From: JBKJUK01 sp046590705
GTDB taxonomy: Bacteria; Acidobacteriota; Thermoanaerobaculia; Gp7-AA8
NCBI GenBank assembly: GCA_046590705.1
Contig: JBKJUK010000335.1
Location: forward strand, 1-13,208
DNA length: 13,208 bases
Direction of reading: 5' to 3'
The translations under genes were made by a program, and so were the position numbers. Positions within the stretch are counted from its first letter, which is position 1. Each line of letters starts with the position of its first letter. The notes below the pieces were generated by a model. It was not told the DNA's origin and did no database searches. It saw nothing but the letters and a program-made list of their open reading frames with translations. Of the stretch, positions 6,995-13,208 are shown one piece after another.

Positions 6995-7164
6995 GAAGCG
7001 GTGAGCGCATTTACGTGCGCTCAAGGGAAGTCGGTTCATGCCGACGCGGCCCCCGCCACTGTGAACGATGACGACTCGCACCCGGTCGAAAGACCCCCAC
7101 TGTCCGAAAGGATGGGAAGGGCGTGCGGGAAGGATGATTCGTGAGCCAGGAGACCGACCGCTTT
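6995..7164 (+). ncRNA. Cobalamin (vitamin B12) riboswitch aptamer
   Basis: The conserved core of the cobalamin riboswitch is present in order: AAGGGAAG (7023-7030), the hairpin GTCGG/CCGAC (7030-7034, 7041-7045), CCCGCCACTGT (7052-7062), and the B12-box end GAGCCAGGAGACC (7143-7155). A closing stem P1 pairs GAAGCGGT (6995-7002) with ACCGCTTT (7157-7164), including one G-U pair. A 7-bp hairpin, GAGCGCA (7003-7009) with TGCGCTC (7016-7022), follows P1. It lies in the 5' leader of a BtuB-like receptor gene, the classic target. Binding of a cobalamin would be expected to lower receptor synthesis. Which cobalamin form binds cannot be judged from the sequence. Confidence 0.95.
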
Positions 7165-7180
7165 TCAGATTAACCAGTTT

Positions 7181-7253
7181 CCTCCGGGGTGAGAGGAGCG
7201 GACCGATGTCTCCTTTCTTCCCCATCGACCGCTTCGGAGGGAAGCGAAAGGAG
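7181..7253 (+). promoter_or_regulatory. Riboswitch expression platform: Shine-Dalgarno-sequestering hairpin
   Basis: CTCCTTTC (7210-7217) is fully complementary to GAAAGGAG (7246-7253), which contains the receptor gene's Shine-Dalgarno. The stem continues with TTCCC/GGGAA (7218-7222, 7239-7243) after a 2-nt bulge. Upstream, CCTC/GAGG (7181-7184, 7193-7196) forms a small hairpin with GGGG in its loop. GGAG (7195-7198) could instead pair with CTCC (7210-7213) and free the ribosome site. No run of T follows the hairpin, so control is probably translational. The pairing is seen in the sequence; the switching is inferred. Confidence 0.65.
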
Positions 7254-7258
7254 TCTCA

Positions 7259-9100
7259 TTGAAATACGCAGTCCTCACATCCTTGCTGTTCGTTACATCC
7301 ATCGCCTCGGCGCAGGTTCCGCTCGATCTTCCACTCGCAACAGCCATCGATGAAGAAATCGTAGTCACGGCATCCGGCGTGCGCGAAACCGTCGAGAGTG
7401 TTCCTGCTGCGGTTACGGTCATTACACGGGAAGAGATCGAACTGCGCGAAGCGCGGGATGTTGCCGATGTTCTGCGCGAAGTGCCAGGACTGACGCTATC
7501 CCGCACCGGAAGTGCAGGCCGTGCCACTTCGCTATTCACTCGCGGCGGCAACTCCAACCACACGCTAGTGCTCTGGAACGGGATCGAAATCAATAACCCC
7601 TACTTTGCCGGTTACGACTGGGGTCGCTTCTCGACAGCAGGCGTCGAACAGATCGAGATCGTGCGCGGTCCGTTCTCGGCGCTGTATGGATCCGACGCCA
7701 TGTCGGGCGTGGTCAATGTTCTTACGGTACCGTCGCGCACAGGCTTCGGTGTGAATCTTCAGGCTGGTGAGCGCGGCCTGGTGAATGTAGCTGCCGATGC
7801 CTCGATGCTCAGCGGAGGTTTCTCGGCGAGCGGAGCGCTGGAGCGACGTAAGGATGAAGGCTTCGATCCGAACGACGACTTCGAACAGAACAACGGAAGC
7901 CTCTCGCTTCGCTGGGGAACACAGAAGGTCTCGTTCGGCTTGCAGGGGCGCTACACGGATTACGACCTCGGTATTCCTTTCGACAGCAACGCCGCTGGTG
8001 ATGCGCTGGTTCCGAGTCTGCTGCGCCGTCAGGACGGCGACGAGTTGCAGCTCGCGGTTCCGCTCACCTACAGATTCGGCGCATCCGCACTCGAAGCAAC
8101 ACTCTCGCGTGTCGAGCGGACCGACAACTTCAGTGATCCGAATGGTTCGTTCGGCTTCACCTTCGCCAACACCGATTCCACGATCTCTCGCCTGAACACT
8201 CTGGTACGCACGCCTACTGCGATCGGGACCATCATCGTCGGTGGCGAGTATGAAGAGTCTGATGTGGCGGATGTCTCCACCTTCGGCGAAAATCTCACCG
8301 GACAGGAAAGAAACAGCCGCTCACTCTTCGTGGAGGATCGCTACACCCACCCGATGGGGAACGCGCGTCTGGAGTTGAGTGGAGGGGTACGCTACGACGA
8401 CTATGAGACCTTCGGCTCCGAGATCTCTCCGAGGATTGCTGCGGCCTTCCTGTCGAATGGTCACAAGTTTCGCGCAGCGTATGGGGAAGGGTTTCGGGCT
8501 CCGTCGCTGGGCGAGCTGTATTTTCCATTCTCAGGAAACGAAGAGCTCGAAGCGGAGCGTAGTGAGAACATCGAAGTCGGTTATGACCGCTACTTCGATT
8601 CTTCGAACTATATAAGTTTCACAGTTTTCGATACGCAATACGACAACTTAATAGTATTTGATAATAGTACGTTCATTTTTGAGAACAGCGGCGCATCGAC
8701 CTCGCGCGGACTCGAGGCGGGTGCAGGTGGCCGGGTTGGCCCTCTCGACGCCTCGCTCTCCTACACCTTTCTCGATACCGAGCAGACTTCGACCGGAGAC
8801 GCGCTCCTTCGTCGTCCGAAACACTCCGGTTCAGTCAGCCTCTCGTATGCGGCCGGAGCGTTCGGCAGCACCCTGGTGGTTCTGCATCAGGGGCTTCGCG
8901 ACGACATTCTTCCGATCTCGCCGTATTCGAGGGTGGAGTCAGAAGCGCACACCACCGCCGATCTCAACCTGAAGTACAGGATCGGACAGCTCGAACCGTA
9001 CCTGCGCATCGAAAATCTAACCGACGAGAGCTACGAAGAGGTCCGCGGCTACGCCTCACCGCGTCGACGCGTGCTGATCGGACTGCGTTACCGGCGCTGA
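7259..9100 (+). CDS. btuB: TonB-dependent vitamin B12 receptor (BtuB-like)
   Basis: The 613-residue outer-membrane receptor is close to the length of E. coli BtuB. A signal peptide (1-18, cleavage ASA-Q) is followed by a TonB-box-like EEIVVTA (32-38). The plug domain (about 44-160) has the motifs VLREVPGL, FTRGGNSNHTLVLWNGI and IEIVRGPFSALYGSDAMSGVVNV, which resemble BtuB. The rest is a beta barrel with a receptor-type end (RIENLTDESYEE...). The start is TTG at 7259, supported by AAAGGAG (7247-7253) with a 5-nt gap and by the signal peptide. The last residues are Arg-Arg instead of the usual terminal aromatic. A cobalamin riboswitch in the leader makes the substrate call strong. Codons 8607-8680 are unusually AT-rich (about 27% GC by hand count). 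No btuF/C/D genes are nearby. Confidence 0.93.
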   Translation: MKYAVLTSLLFVTSIASAQVPLDLPLATAIDEEIVVTASGVRETVESVPAAVTVITREEIELREARDVADVLREVPGLTLSRTGSAGRATSLFTRGGNSNHTLVLWNGIEINNPYFAGYDWGRFSTAGVEQIEIVRGPFSALYGSDAMSGVVNVLTVPSRTGFGVNLQAGERGLVNVAADASMLSGGFSASGALERRKDEGFDPNDDFEQNNGSLSLRWGTQKVSFGLQGRYTDYDLGIPFDSNAAGDALVPSLLRRQDGDELQLAVPLTYRFGASALEATLSRVERTDNFSDPNGSFGFTFANTDSTISRLNTLVRTPTAIGTIIVGGEYEESDVADVSTFGENLTGQERNSRSLFVEDRYTHPMGNARLELSGGVRYDDYETFGSEISPRIAAAFLSNGHKFRAAYGEGFRAPSLGELYFPFSGNEELEAERSENIEVGYDRYFDSSNYISFTVFDTQYDNLIVFDNSTFIFENSGASTSRGLEAGAGGRVGPLDASLSYTFLDTEQTSTGDALLRRPKHSGSVSLSYAAGAFGSTLVVLHQGLRDDILPISPYSRVESEAHTTADLNLKYRIGQLEPYLRIENLTDESYEEVRGYASPRRRVLIGLRYRR

Positions 9101-9125
9101 CCGCGGCCACGTCGACCAAAAACTC

Positions 9126-9204
9126 GTAGGGGCGAACTGCGTTCGCCCGCTCCCTCGGCCTTCCAAAGGTCACCGGGGAGCGGGCGCGCGCAACGCGCCC
9201 CTAC
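9126..9204. repeat. Two-hairpin REP-type element (REPIN-like)
   Basis: The 79-base element is bounded by GTAGGGGCG and its complement CGCCCCTAC. It contains hairpin GGGCGAAC-TGC-GTTCGCCC (9130-9148) and a second hairpin GGGCGCG...CGCGCCC (9182-9200), in inverted orientation. The 29-base arms agree at 24 positions, and the differences are at stem bases that remain paired. The element lies between btuB and the zinc-ribbon gene, 25 bases after the btuB stop, and may end the btuB transcript or protect its 3' end. An identical half copy is at 1-26. Confidence 0.85.
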
Positions 9205-9286
9205 AACTTCGCTATGCGACGGGCTAATCCTGTTCGTGACACGGATTCCGGTTAAACTTCGTGCAGATGAATTTGAGGAGAGCCGC

Positions 9287-9592
9287 ATGACCAAAGGTCC
9301 CAGCGAGAGTGAAGAAGAATATTTTGCGCGAATCGAATTCGAGCGGCGCAAAACATGGGAGAACGAGCGTGCTTCCAAGATGGCCGTCGCAGAGAAAGAC
9401 AAGCTCCGCGAATTGCATCTGATGAAGTGCCCAAAGTGCGGAATGGACCTGCACACCTTCGAGCTGAAAGGCGTGAAGCTCGACCGCTGTGTCTCCTGTC
9501 ACGGAACGTGGTTCGACGCCGGCGAGATCGAGCAGGTCATGGGTCAGGAAGACAAGAGCGTACTCGGAAAAATGCTCACCATGTTCAAGTAG
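9287..9592 (+). CDS. Small zinc-ribbon protein (TFIIB-type zinc finger)
   Basis: The 101-residue soluble protein has a charged helical N-terminal half (about 5-45) and a C-terminal zinc ribbon. CPKCG (48-52) and CVSCHG (68-73) supply four cysteines, followed by TWFDAGEIEQV. This is the CPxC...DxCxxCxGxWFDxxE pattern of the TFIIB-like zinc finger family (zf-TFIIB) common in small bacterial proteins of unknown role. I chose ATG 9287 because GAGGAG (9275-9280) sits six bases upstream; an earlier in-frame GTG at 9236 would add 17 residues without ribosome-site support. The gene stands alone, between a REP element and a palindromic repeat. It may bind nucleic acid or protein, but the sequence does not say which. 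Confidence 0.88.
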   Translation: MTKGPSESEEEYFARIEFERRKTWENERASKMAVAEKDKLRELHLMKCPKCGMDLHTFELKGVKLDRCVSCHGTWFDAGEIEQVMGQEDKSVLGKMLTMFK

Positions 9593-9606
9593 GAAACCTC
9601 GCGCTT

Positions 9607-9653
9607 ACCCTCTCCCGCGGGAGAGGGTGGTTGCGTGAGCAACCGGGTGAGGG
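9607..9653. repeat. Palindromic repeat between convergent genes
   Basis: A perfect 22-bp palindrome (9607-9628; core CCCTCTCCCGCGGGAGAGGG) is followed at once by hairpin GGTTGC-GTGA-GCAACC (9629-9644) and GGGTGAGGG. It resembles a dispersed bacterial repeat type with CTCTCCC...GGGAGAG stems. It lies 14 bases after the zinc-ribbon gene stop, between that gene and the convergent lipoprotein gene, so it may limit read-through in both directions. There is no T run, so it is not a canonical terminator. Confidence 0.7.
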
Positions 9654-9736
9654 CGAACGAAGGCGCAAGACGATGTCTGTTAAAGCCTCACTCCTGGCAG
9701 CAGTCGTTGACCTCGATCTCTTCGGAGAGCCTCTAG

Positions 9737-10243
9737 CTATGGCTTGACTGGCGGCGCCGAAACCCCGGGCGCTACCTCCGTGAGTCCAGCGGAACCTAAC
9801 GTTCCATGAACAGTCGTCGGAGACCACTCGTACATTGCTCCGGTCAAGCGATCAACGATCAGAGAAGTTCCTCCGACTGCAAGAGACACCGGGAAGGCGA
9901 TCAGACCCTCGAGATTGTTACTAAGAGCCAGGAGCGTGCCGAAGAAGGACCCACCCGCCAGTCCGAAGTCTCCCCAGAATGCACGCGACACCGATCGTTC
10001 CAGTGCGATGATCGAAGTCGTAAGTCCATCACGTGTGAACCTGATTTCGCATGCGTCCTGGCGTCGCTTGAATGTGATCTTCCCGGGTGTATCCACTGCG
10101 CCAACGGACTTTTCATCACAGATCAACACTGCGCGCGCTGGTGATGGGTTGGAGGTAACCTGAATGGTCTTCTCTGTCCCATGAGAGATCAGTGCACAGC
10201 CAGTGAACGCGAAGCAGAACAACGGCGCCAGCAATACCTTCAT
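9737..10243 (-). CDS. Lipoprotein with PEGA-like domain
   Basis: The 168-residue protein starts with a lipoprotein signal (MKVLLAPLFCFAFTGC; lipid-bearing Cys16). Residues about 26-85 resemble a PEGA-type beta domain (IQVTSNPSPARAVL...TPGKITFKRR...IRFTRDGLTT). This is the pattern of small lipoproteins that begin HGT..TIQVTSNP. A hydrophobic, Gly-rich stretch (about 92-135) could be one or two membrane-inserting helices, followed by DRLTGAMYEWSP, a motif typical of this lipoprotein group. The final 20 residues are Pro/Val-rich. GGAGG (10249-10253 on the minus strand), five bases before the ATG, supports the start. It is divergent from the kinase gene across 62 bases, so the two may share regulation. 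Predicted to be anchored in the inner or outer membrane; its role is unknown. Confidence 0.85.
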   Translation of the reverse strand: MKVLLAPLFCFAFTGCALISHGTEKTIQVTSNPSPARAVLICDEKSVGAVDTPGKITFKRRQDACEIRFTRDGLTTSIIALERSVSRAFWGDFGLAGGSFFGTLLALSNNLEGLIAFPVSLAVGGTSLIVDRLTGAMYEWSPTTVHGTLGSAGLTEVAPGVSAPPVKP

Positions 10244-10290
10244 CAGAACCTCCGATGCTGCATGATCCCATGCATCAGATACATCTGCTT

Positions 10291-10296
10291 TAGAAT
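10291..10296 (+). promoter_or_regulatory. Possible -10 box of the kinase gene
   Basis: TAGAAT matches five of six -10 consensus bases and lies nine bases before the kinase ATG. Transcription would start about 3 bases before the start codon, giving an almost leaderless mRNA. That fits the absence of a Shine-Dalgarno. No good -35 box is visible, so this is tentative. Confidence 0.3.
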
Positions 10297-10305
10297 GGCC
10301 CGCAC

Positions 10306-12963
10306 ATGGAACTCAACGCAGGGACGAAGCTCGGTCATTACGAGATCGTCGGCACCCTCGGATCAGGTGGAATGGGCGAGGTCTACGAAGCGCGAGATGT
10401 CCGTCTCGGTCGCAATGTCGCGCTCAAGATCCTTCCCTCCGAGTACAGCACGCACGAAGACCGGCTCCGCCGTTTCATGCAGGAAGCGCGAACGGCTTCA
10501 GCACTGAACCACCCCAACATTGTGAGTATCTACGACATTGGTGACTCGGAGATCGATGGGCAGCGTGTCCATTACATCGCCATGGAACTCGTGGACGGGG
10601 TCACGTTGCGCGCGAAGATTCACGCGGAGCGTACCAGGCTCAAGACCTTGCTGCGTTACCTGGCGCAGGCTGCCGATGGACTGGCGAGGGCGCAGGCAGC
10701 GGGAATCATTCATCGCGATCTGAAACCTGACAACATCATGATCACGCGCGAGGGCCAGGCCAAGGTTCTCGACTTCGGTCTTGCCAAACTCACCGAGGAA
10801 ACCGAGGCCGCGCAGTCGGCTGATGCTCCGACGCATGTGCGCGAAGAGACGCGCGAAGGAATCGTGATGGGCAGCGTCGGGTACATGTCGCCCGAGCAGA
10901 TCGAGGGGCGAGCAGTCGATGCGCGCACAGACGTTTTCTCGTTCGGCTGCATTCTCTACGAAGCGATCACGCACCGAAAACCTTTCGAGGGAAAGTCGAA
11001 TCTCGATTCGCTCCATGCAGTGCTGCACAGCGAGCCTGTATCCATCACCGAATTGAATCCTGACGCGCCGGTAGAACTGCGGCGCATCCTGAAGCGCTGT
11101 CTGGCCAAAGAGCCCGACTCACGCTATCAGTCGTTCAAGGACCTCGCCGCACAGTTGCACGATCTGGTTGACGAATACGATTCACTGACCCCGGGATCCG
11201 GAAGCGGGGCAGTCAGTCCTCTGCTACGAAAACGAGCGAGATTCGCGATCCCTCTTTCGGCCGCACTGCTGATTCTGATCACGGCCGCCGCCGTTTTCGG
11301 CTGGCGCCGCTACTCAGCCAGGGAGGAGCTACCTCGATTCGGATCGATCGAACGGATCACCACAAGTGGCAACCTGCGCAATGCGTCGATCTCACCTGAT
11401 GGCAAGTACGTCGCACTCGTTCTCGGCGAGAGAGGAATGTACAGAGTGTTGGTGCGCCAGCTTGCCACGGGAAGTGAGGTGGAGGTGCGCCCGCTCTCCG
11501 CCGACGGAGCCGGACCTCCCCGTTTTACGGGCGATGGTAATTACATGTTCATTACCCGCTGGCCGGAAGACGGCAGCTATTCGGCCTATCTGGAAAAGGT
11601 CCCAACCCTCGGCGGCACGGCGAAGCGTTTGCTGGAGAATCTAAACTCGAGCATTTCTCTCGCTCCGGATGAAAAATCTTTCGTCTTCAGGCGGCTGTTG
11701 CCGGACAGCGATGAACATCAATTGGTCCTTGCCGATGTCGATGGCGGTAACCAGCGCATAATTGCCACCTTGCGGTCGCCCCAGAGAGGTGACACTCCCC
11801 ACTTTTCGCCGGATGGCTCCACCATCGCCTGGCCCGTCCGCTCGACCGAGGGAGGTCTTCACGGAGATGTCCTGCTTCTGAATGCAGACGGATCCAACCA
11901 GCGCAACCTTCTCAAACAACGCTTCTTCTGGGTCGCGAACGTGATGTGGGATCCTTCCGGAAAGGGTCTCTGGATGACCGGTAATGCAACGGAAGGGAAT
12001 TCACAGCTGTGGCATGTGGCGTACCCTGACGGTTCACTGCAGCGGATTACCAACGACACCAACAGCTACCTGGGGCCATTGATCAGTCGCGATGGAAACA
12101 CGATTCTGATGGTACAGGGAGAGTCGCGGGCTCGGCTCTGGCGGGTGCTGCCCGACGGAACTTCGGAGTCGCTGACACCTGAGAATGAACGAAACGTACC
12201 CGTTAATTTCAGTGTTACTCCGGAGGGCGACGTAGTTTTCGATTCGGGGGCCGGCGGCCCCCCAGACATCTGGAAGCTCTCGCTCAAGAGCGGTGGTTCG
12301 CAGCGTCTGACCGACCAGTCGGGGGCCGAGTACAGTCCCGTCGTTGGACGGAGCGGAAGTCTTTACTATTTGTCGGAACAGAACGGACCTTCGGAATTCT
12401 GGACGGCAGATTCCACCGGTTCGAGACGGCGTCGAATCGCCGTGGCCGGCAGGGATGCCTGGCTGGCGATTTCGCCCGACGAGAAGTGGCTCGTTTATCC
12501 AGCTGGCACTGCGCTCGAGCGTATGGGCGTAGCCGACGGCAGGGCGGAGAGACTTTTTCAGGGCAATTTCGGAGCGGCAGCCTTTTCACCCGACGGCAAA
12601 TTCCTGGTCAGCACGTTGAGAGGAACCGCAGGCACGGCCCGCCTCACTTCGGTGGTCATCCTTCCCGCCAGTGGGGGACGAATCCTTACCAGGATTCCGC
12701 TCTCCGCGTCGAGCTCGGGTGGGTACCTGGCACCTGAATTCGGACCTGATGGGAAAACTTTAGTCTATTCGCTCAACGCCAAGGGAACGGACAATCTCTG
12801 GAGCCATCCGATCGATGGAGGCACGCCCAGGCAGATCTCGAAATTCGATTCCGGAATCATCTACGATTTCAGTTTTGCAGCGGATGGAAAATCAATTCTG
12901 GTTTCCCGTGCGACCGAGACCAGCGACGCCGTGCTTCTCAGGAAAGAGAAGAAGGCCGACTGA
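10306..12963 (+). CDS. Membrane Ser/Thr protein kinase with C-terminal beta-propeller
   Basis: The 885-residue protein has a Hanks-type kinase domain (about 12-290). The Gly loop is GSGGMGEV (19-26), with Lys41 in VALK, Glu60 in the C helix, HRDLKPDN (136-143), DFG (156-158) and SPE (195-197), so every catalytic residue is present. One transmembrane helix (about 313-333) precedes a TolB/WD40-like propeller (about 345-885). Its blades carry PD40-type motifs such as SISPDGKYVAL, HFSPDGSTIAW, AFSPDGKFLVS and EFGPDGKTLVY. The likely topology is cytoplasmic kinase and periplasmic propeller, so it may sense ligands or peptidoglycan fragments. The substrate is unknown. The ATG gives the typical family N-terminus (AGTKLGHYEIVGTLGSGGMG), but no Shine-Dalgarno is visible. 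The architecture is widespread in Acidobacteriota and related phyla. Confidence 0.93.
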   Translation: MELNAGTKLGHYEIVGTLGSGGMGEVYEARDVRLGRNVALKILPSEYSTHEDRLRRFMQEARTASALNHPNIVSIYDIGDSEIDGQRVHYIAMELVDGVTLRAKIHAERTRLKTLLRYLAQAADGLARAQAAGIIHRDLKPDNIMITREGQAKVLDFGLAKLTEETEAAQSADAPTHVREETREGIVMGSVGYMSPEQIEGRAVDARTDVFSFGCILYEAITHRKPFEGKSNLDSLHAVLHSEPVSITELNPDAPVELRRILKRCLAKEPDSRYQSFKDLAAQLHDLVDEYDSLTPGSGSGAVSPLLRKRARFAIPLSAALLILITAAAVFGWRRYSAREELPRFGSIERITTSGNLRNASISPDGKYVALVLGERGMYRVLVRQLATGSEVEVRPLSADGAGPPRFTGDGNYMFITRWPEDGSYSAYLEKVPTLGGTAKRLLENLNSSISLAPDEKSFVFRRLLPDSDEHQLVLADVDGGNQRIIATLRSPQRGDTPHFSPDGSTIAWPVRSTEGGLHGDVLLLNADGSNQRNLLKQRFFWVANVMWDPSGKGLWMTGNATEGNSQLWHVAYPDGSLQRITNDTNSYLGPLISRDGNTILMVQGESRARLWRVLPDGTSESLTPENERNVPVNFSVTPEGDVVFDSGAGGPPDIWKLSLKSGGSQRLTDQSGAEYSPVVGRSGSLYYLSEQNGPSEFWTADSTGSRRRRIAVAGRDAWLAISPDEKWLVYPAGTALERMGVADGRAERLFQGNFGAAAFSPDGKFLVSTLRGTAGTARLTSVVILPASGGRILTRIPLSASSSGGYLAPEFGPDGKTLVYSLNAKGTDNLWSHPIDGGTPRQISKFDSGIIYDFSFAADGKSILVSRATETSDAVLLRKEKKAD

Positions 12964-13127
12964 AGCGGGGAGACAGCGACGAGGGGAAAGAGACGAGCAG
13001 CAGGAAAGGATTCGCAACGCGCTCCCTGTGCGTAGATCCCTCGCACCCACCCATCCCGCCGCTTCTAAGAAACTCACAGGTTTTATGCGGAGTTGCGGGT
13101 CGAAGAATTGCGCCGCAACGGACCAGC
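12964..13127. other. Intergenic stretch, no gene seen
   Basis: I see no convincing coding region after the kinase stop. There is a 7-bp hairpin GTTGCGG (13092-13098) with CCGCAAC (13113-13119), but no T run follows, so it is not a clear terminator. Confidence 0.5.
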
Positions 13128-13208
13128 CGTCATTCCGAAGGAGCGCGCCGTGCTCGGTATCCAACGCAGAGAGAGCTGCGACTGAGGAATCTACGAGCAA
13201 GGGTCGCG
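13128..13208. repeat. Truncated relative of the 175-bp inverted-end element
   Basis: CGTCATTCCGA (13128-13138) and GAGGAATCTACG (13184-13195) recur at nearly the same spacing (56 nt) as in the element at 6682 (52 nt). The window ends before the other terminus can be seen. The intervening bases differ, so this is a related but diverged copy. Confidence 0.6.

Noticed and set aside
9673..9747. Short plus-strand ORF of 24 codons (MSVKASLL...)
   Set aside because: There is no Shine-Dalgarno and no recognisable function. It overlaps the end of the lipoprotein gene and follows a repeat.
12892..13200. Minus-strand ORF whose start resembles the end of a PIN/VapC toxin (DSSVAALSALDTEHGALL)
   Set aside because: The similar part lies in the repeat-like sequence 13128-13200. 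The ORF then runs into the kinase gene on the opposite strand, and the PIN acidic residues are not present in order.

Overview
The window most resembles the chromosome of a GC-rich Gram-negative bacterium, probably an Acidobacteriota member. This is an inference from gene content: an MglA-type GTPase beginning MVLFNYATKEI, exported tandem amidohydrolases, a Ser/Thr kinase fused to a TolB/PD40-type propeller, a TonB-dependent receptor and several families of short dispersed repeats. No marker gene in the window fixes the phylum. There is no phage, transposase, CRISPR array or plasmid gene.

Layout. On the minus strand, reading from 2144 down to 47: an MglA-like GTPase with an unusually long C-terminal tail, two class II serine tRNAs (UGA, then GCU), an intrinsic terminator, and a small KGG-repeat stress protein. 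Divergent from mglA, on the plus strand, is a tightly coupled three-gene operon (2329-6664) of exported amidohydrolase-superfamily proteins. Its start and stop codons overlap. Only the middle protein keeps the metal-binding histidines; the outer two look like pseudoenzymes. A 175-bp element with perfect 16-bp inverted ends follows, then a clear cobalamin riboswitch (6995-7164). The riboswitch is followed by a hairpin that would bury the Shine-Dalgarno of a TTG-started, BtuB-like receptor gene (7259-9100). After that come a two-hairpin REP-type element, a small zinc-ribbon protein, a palindromic repeat lying between convergent genes, a minus-strand PEGA-like lipoprotein, and divergently an 885-aa membrane Ser/Thr kinase. 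The last 80 bases carry a truncated relative of the 175-bp element.

Functional reading. The parts are mostly independent. The amidohydrolase trio is the best candidate for an under-described system: one apparently competent metallohydrolase translated in a coupled way with two ligand-less paralogues, all with signal peptides, suggests a periplasmic complex. The riboswitch and receptor form a self-contained vitamin B12 uptake control unit. The intergenic regions are rich in structured repeats: a 33-bp hairpin (30 of 33 positions paired), a REP doublet with compensatory base changes, an inverted-repeat element and a 22-bp palindrome. Several of these sit where transcription should stop or start.
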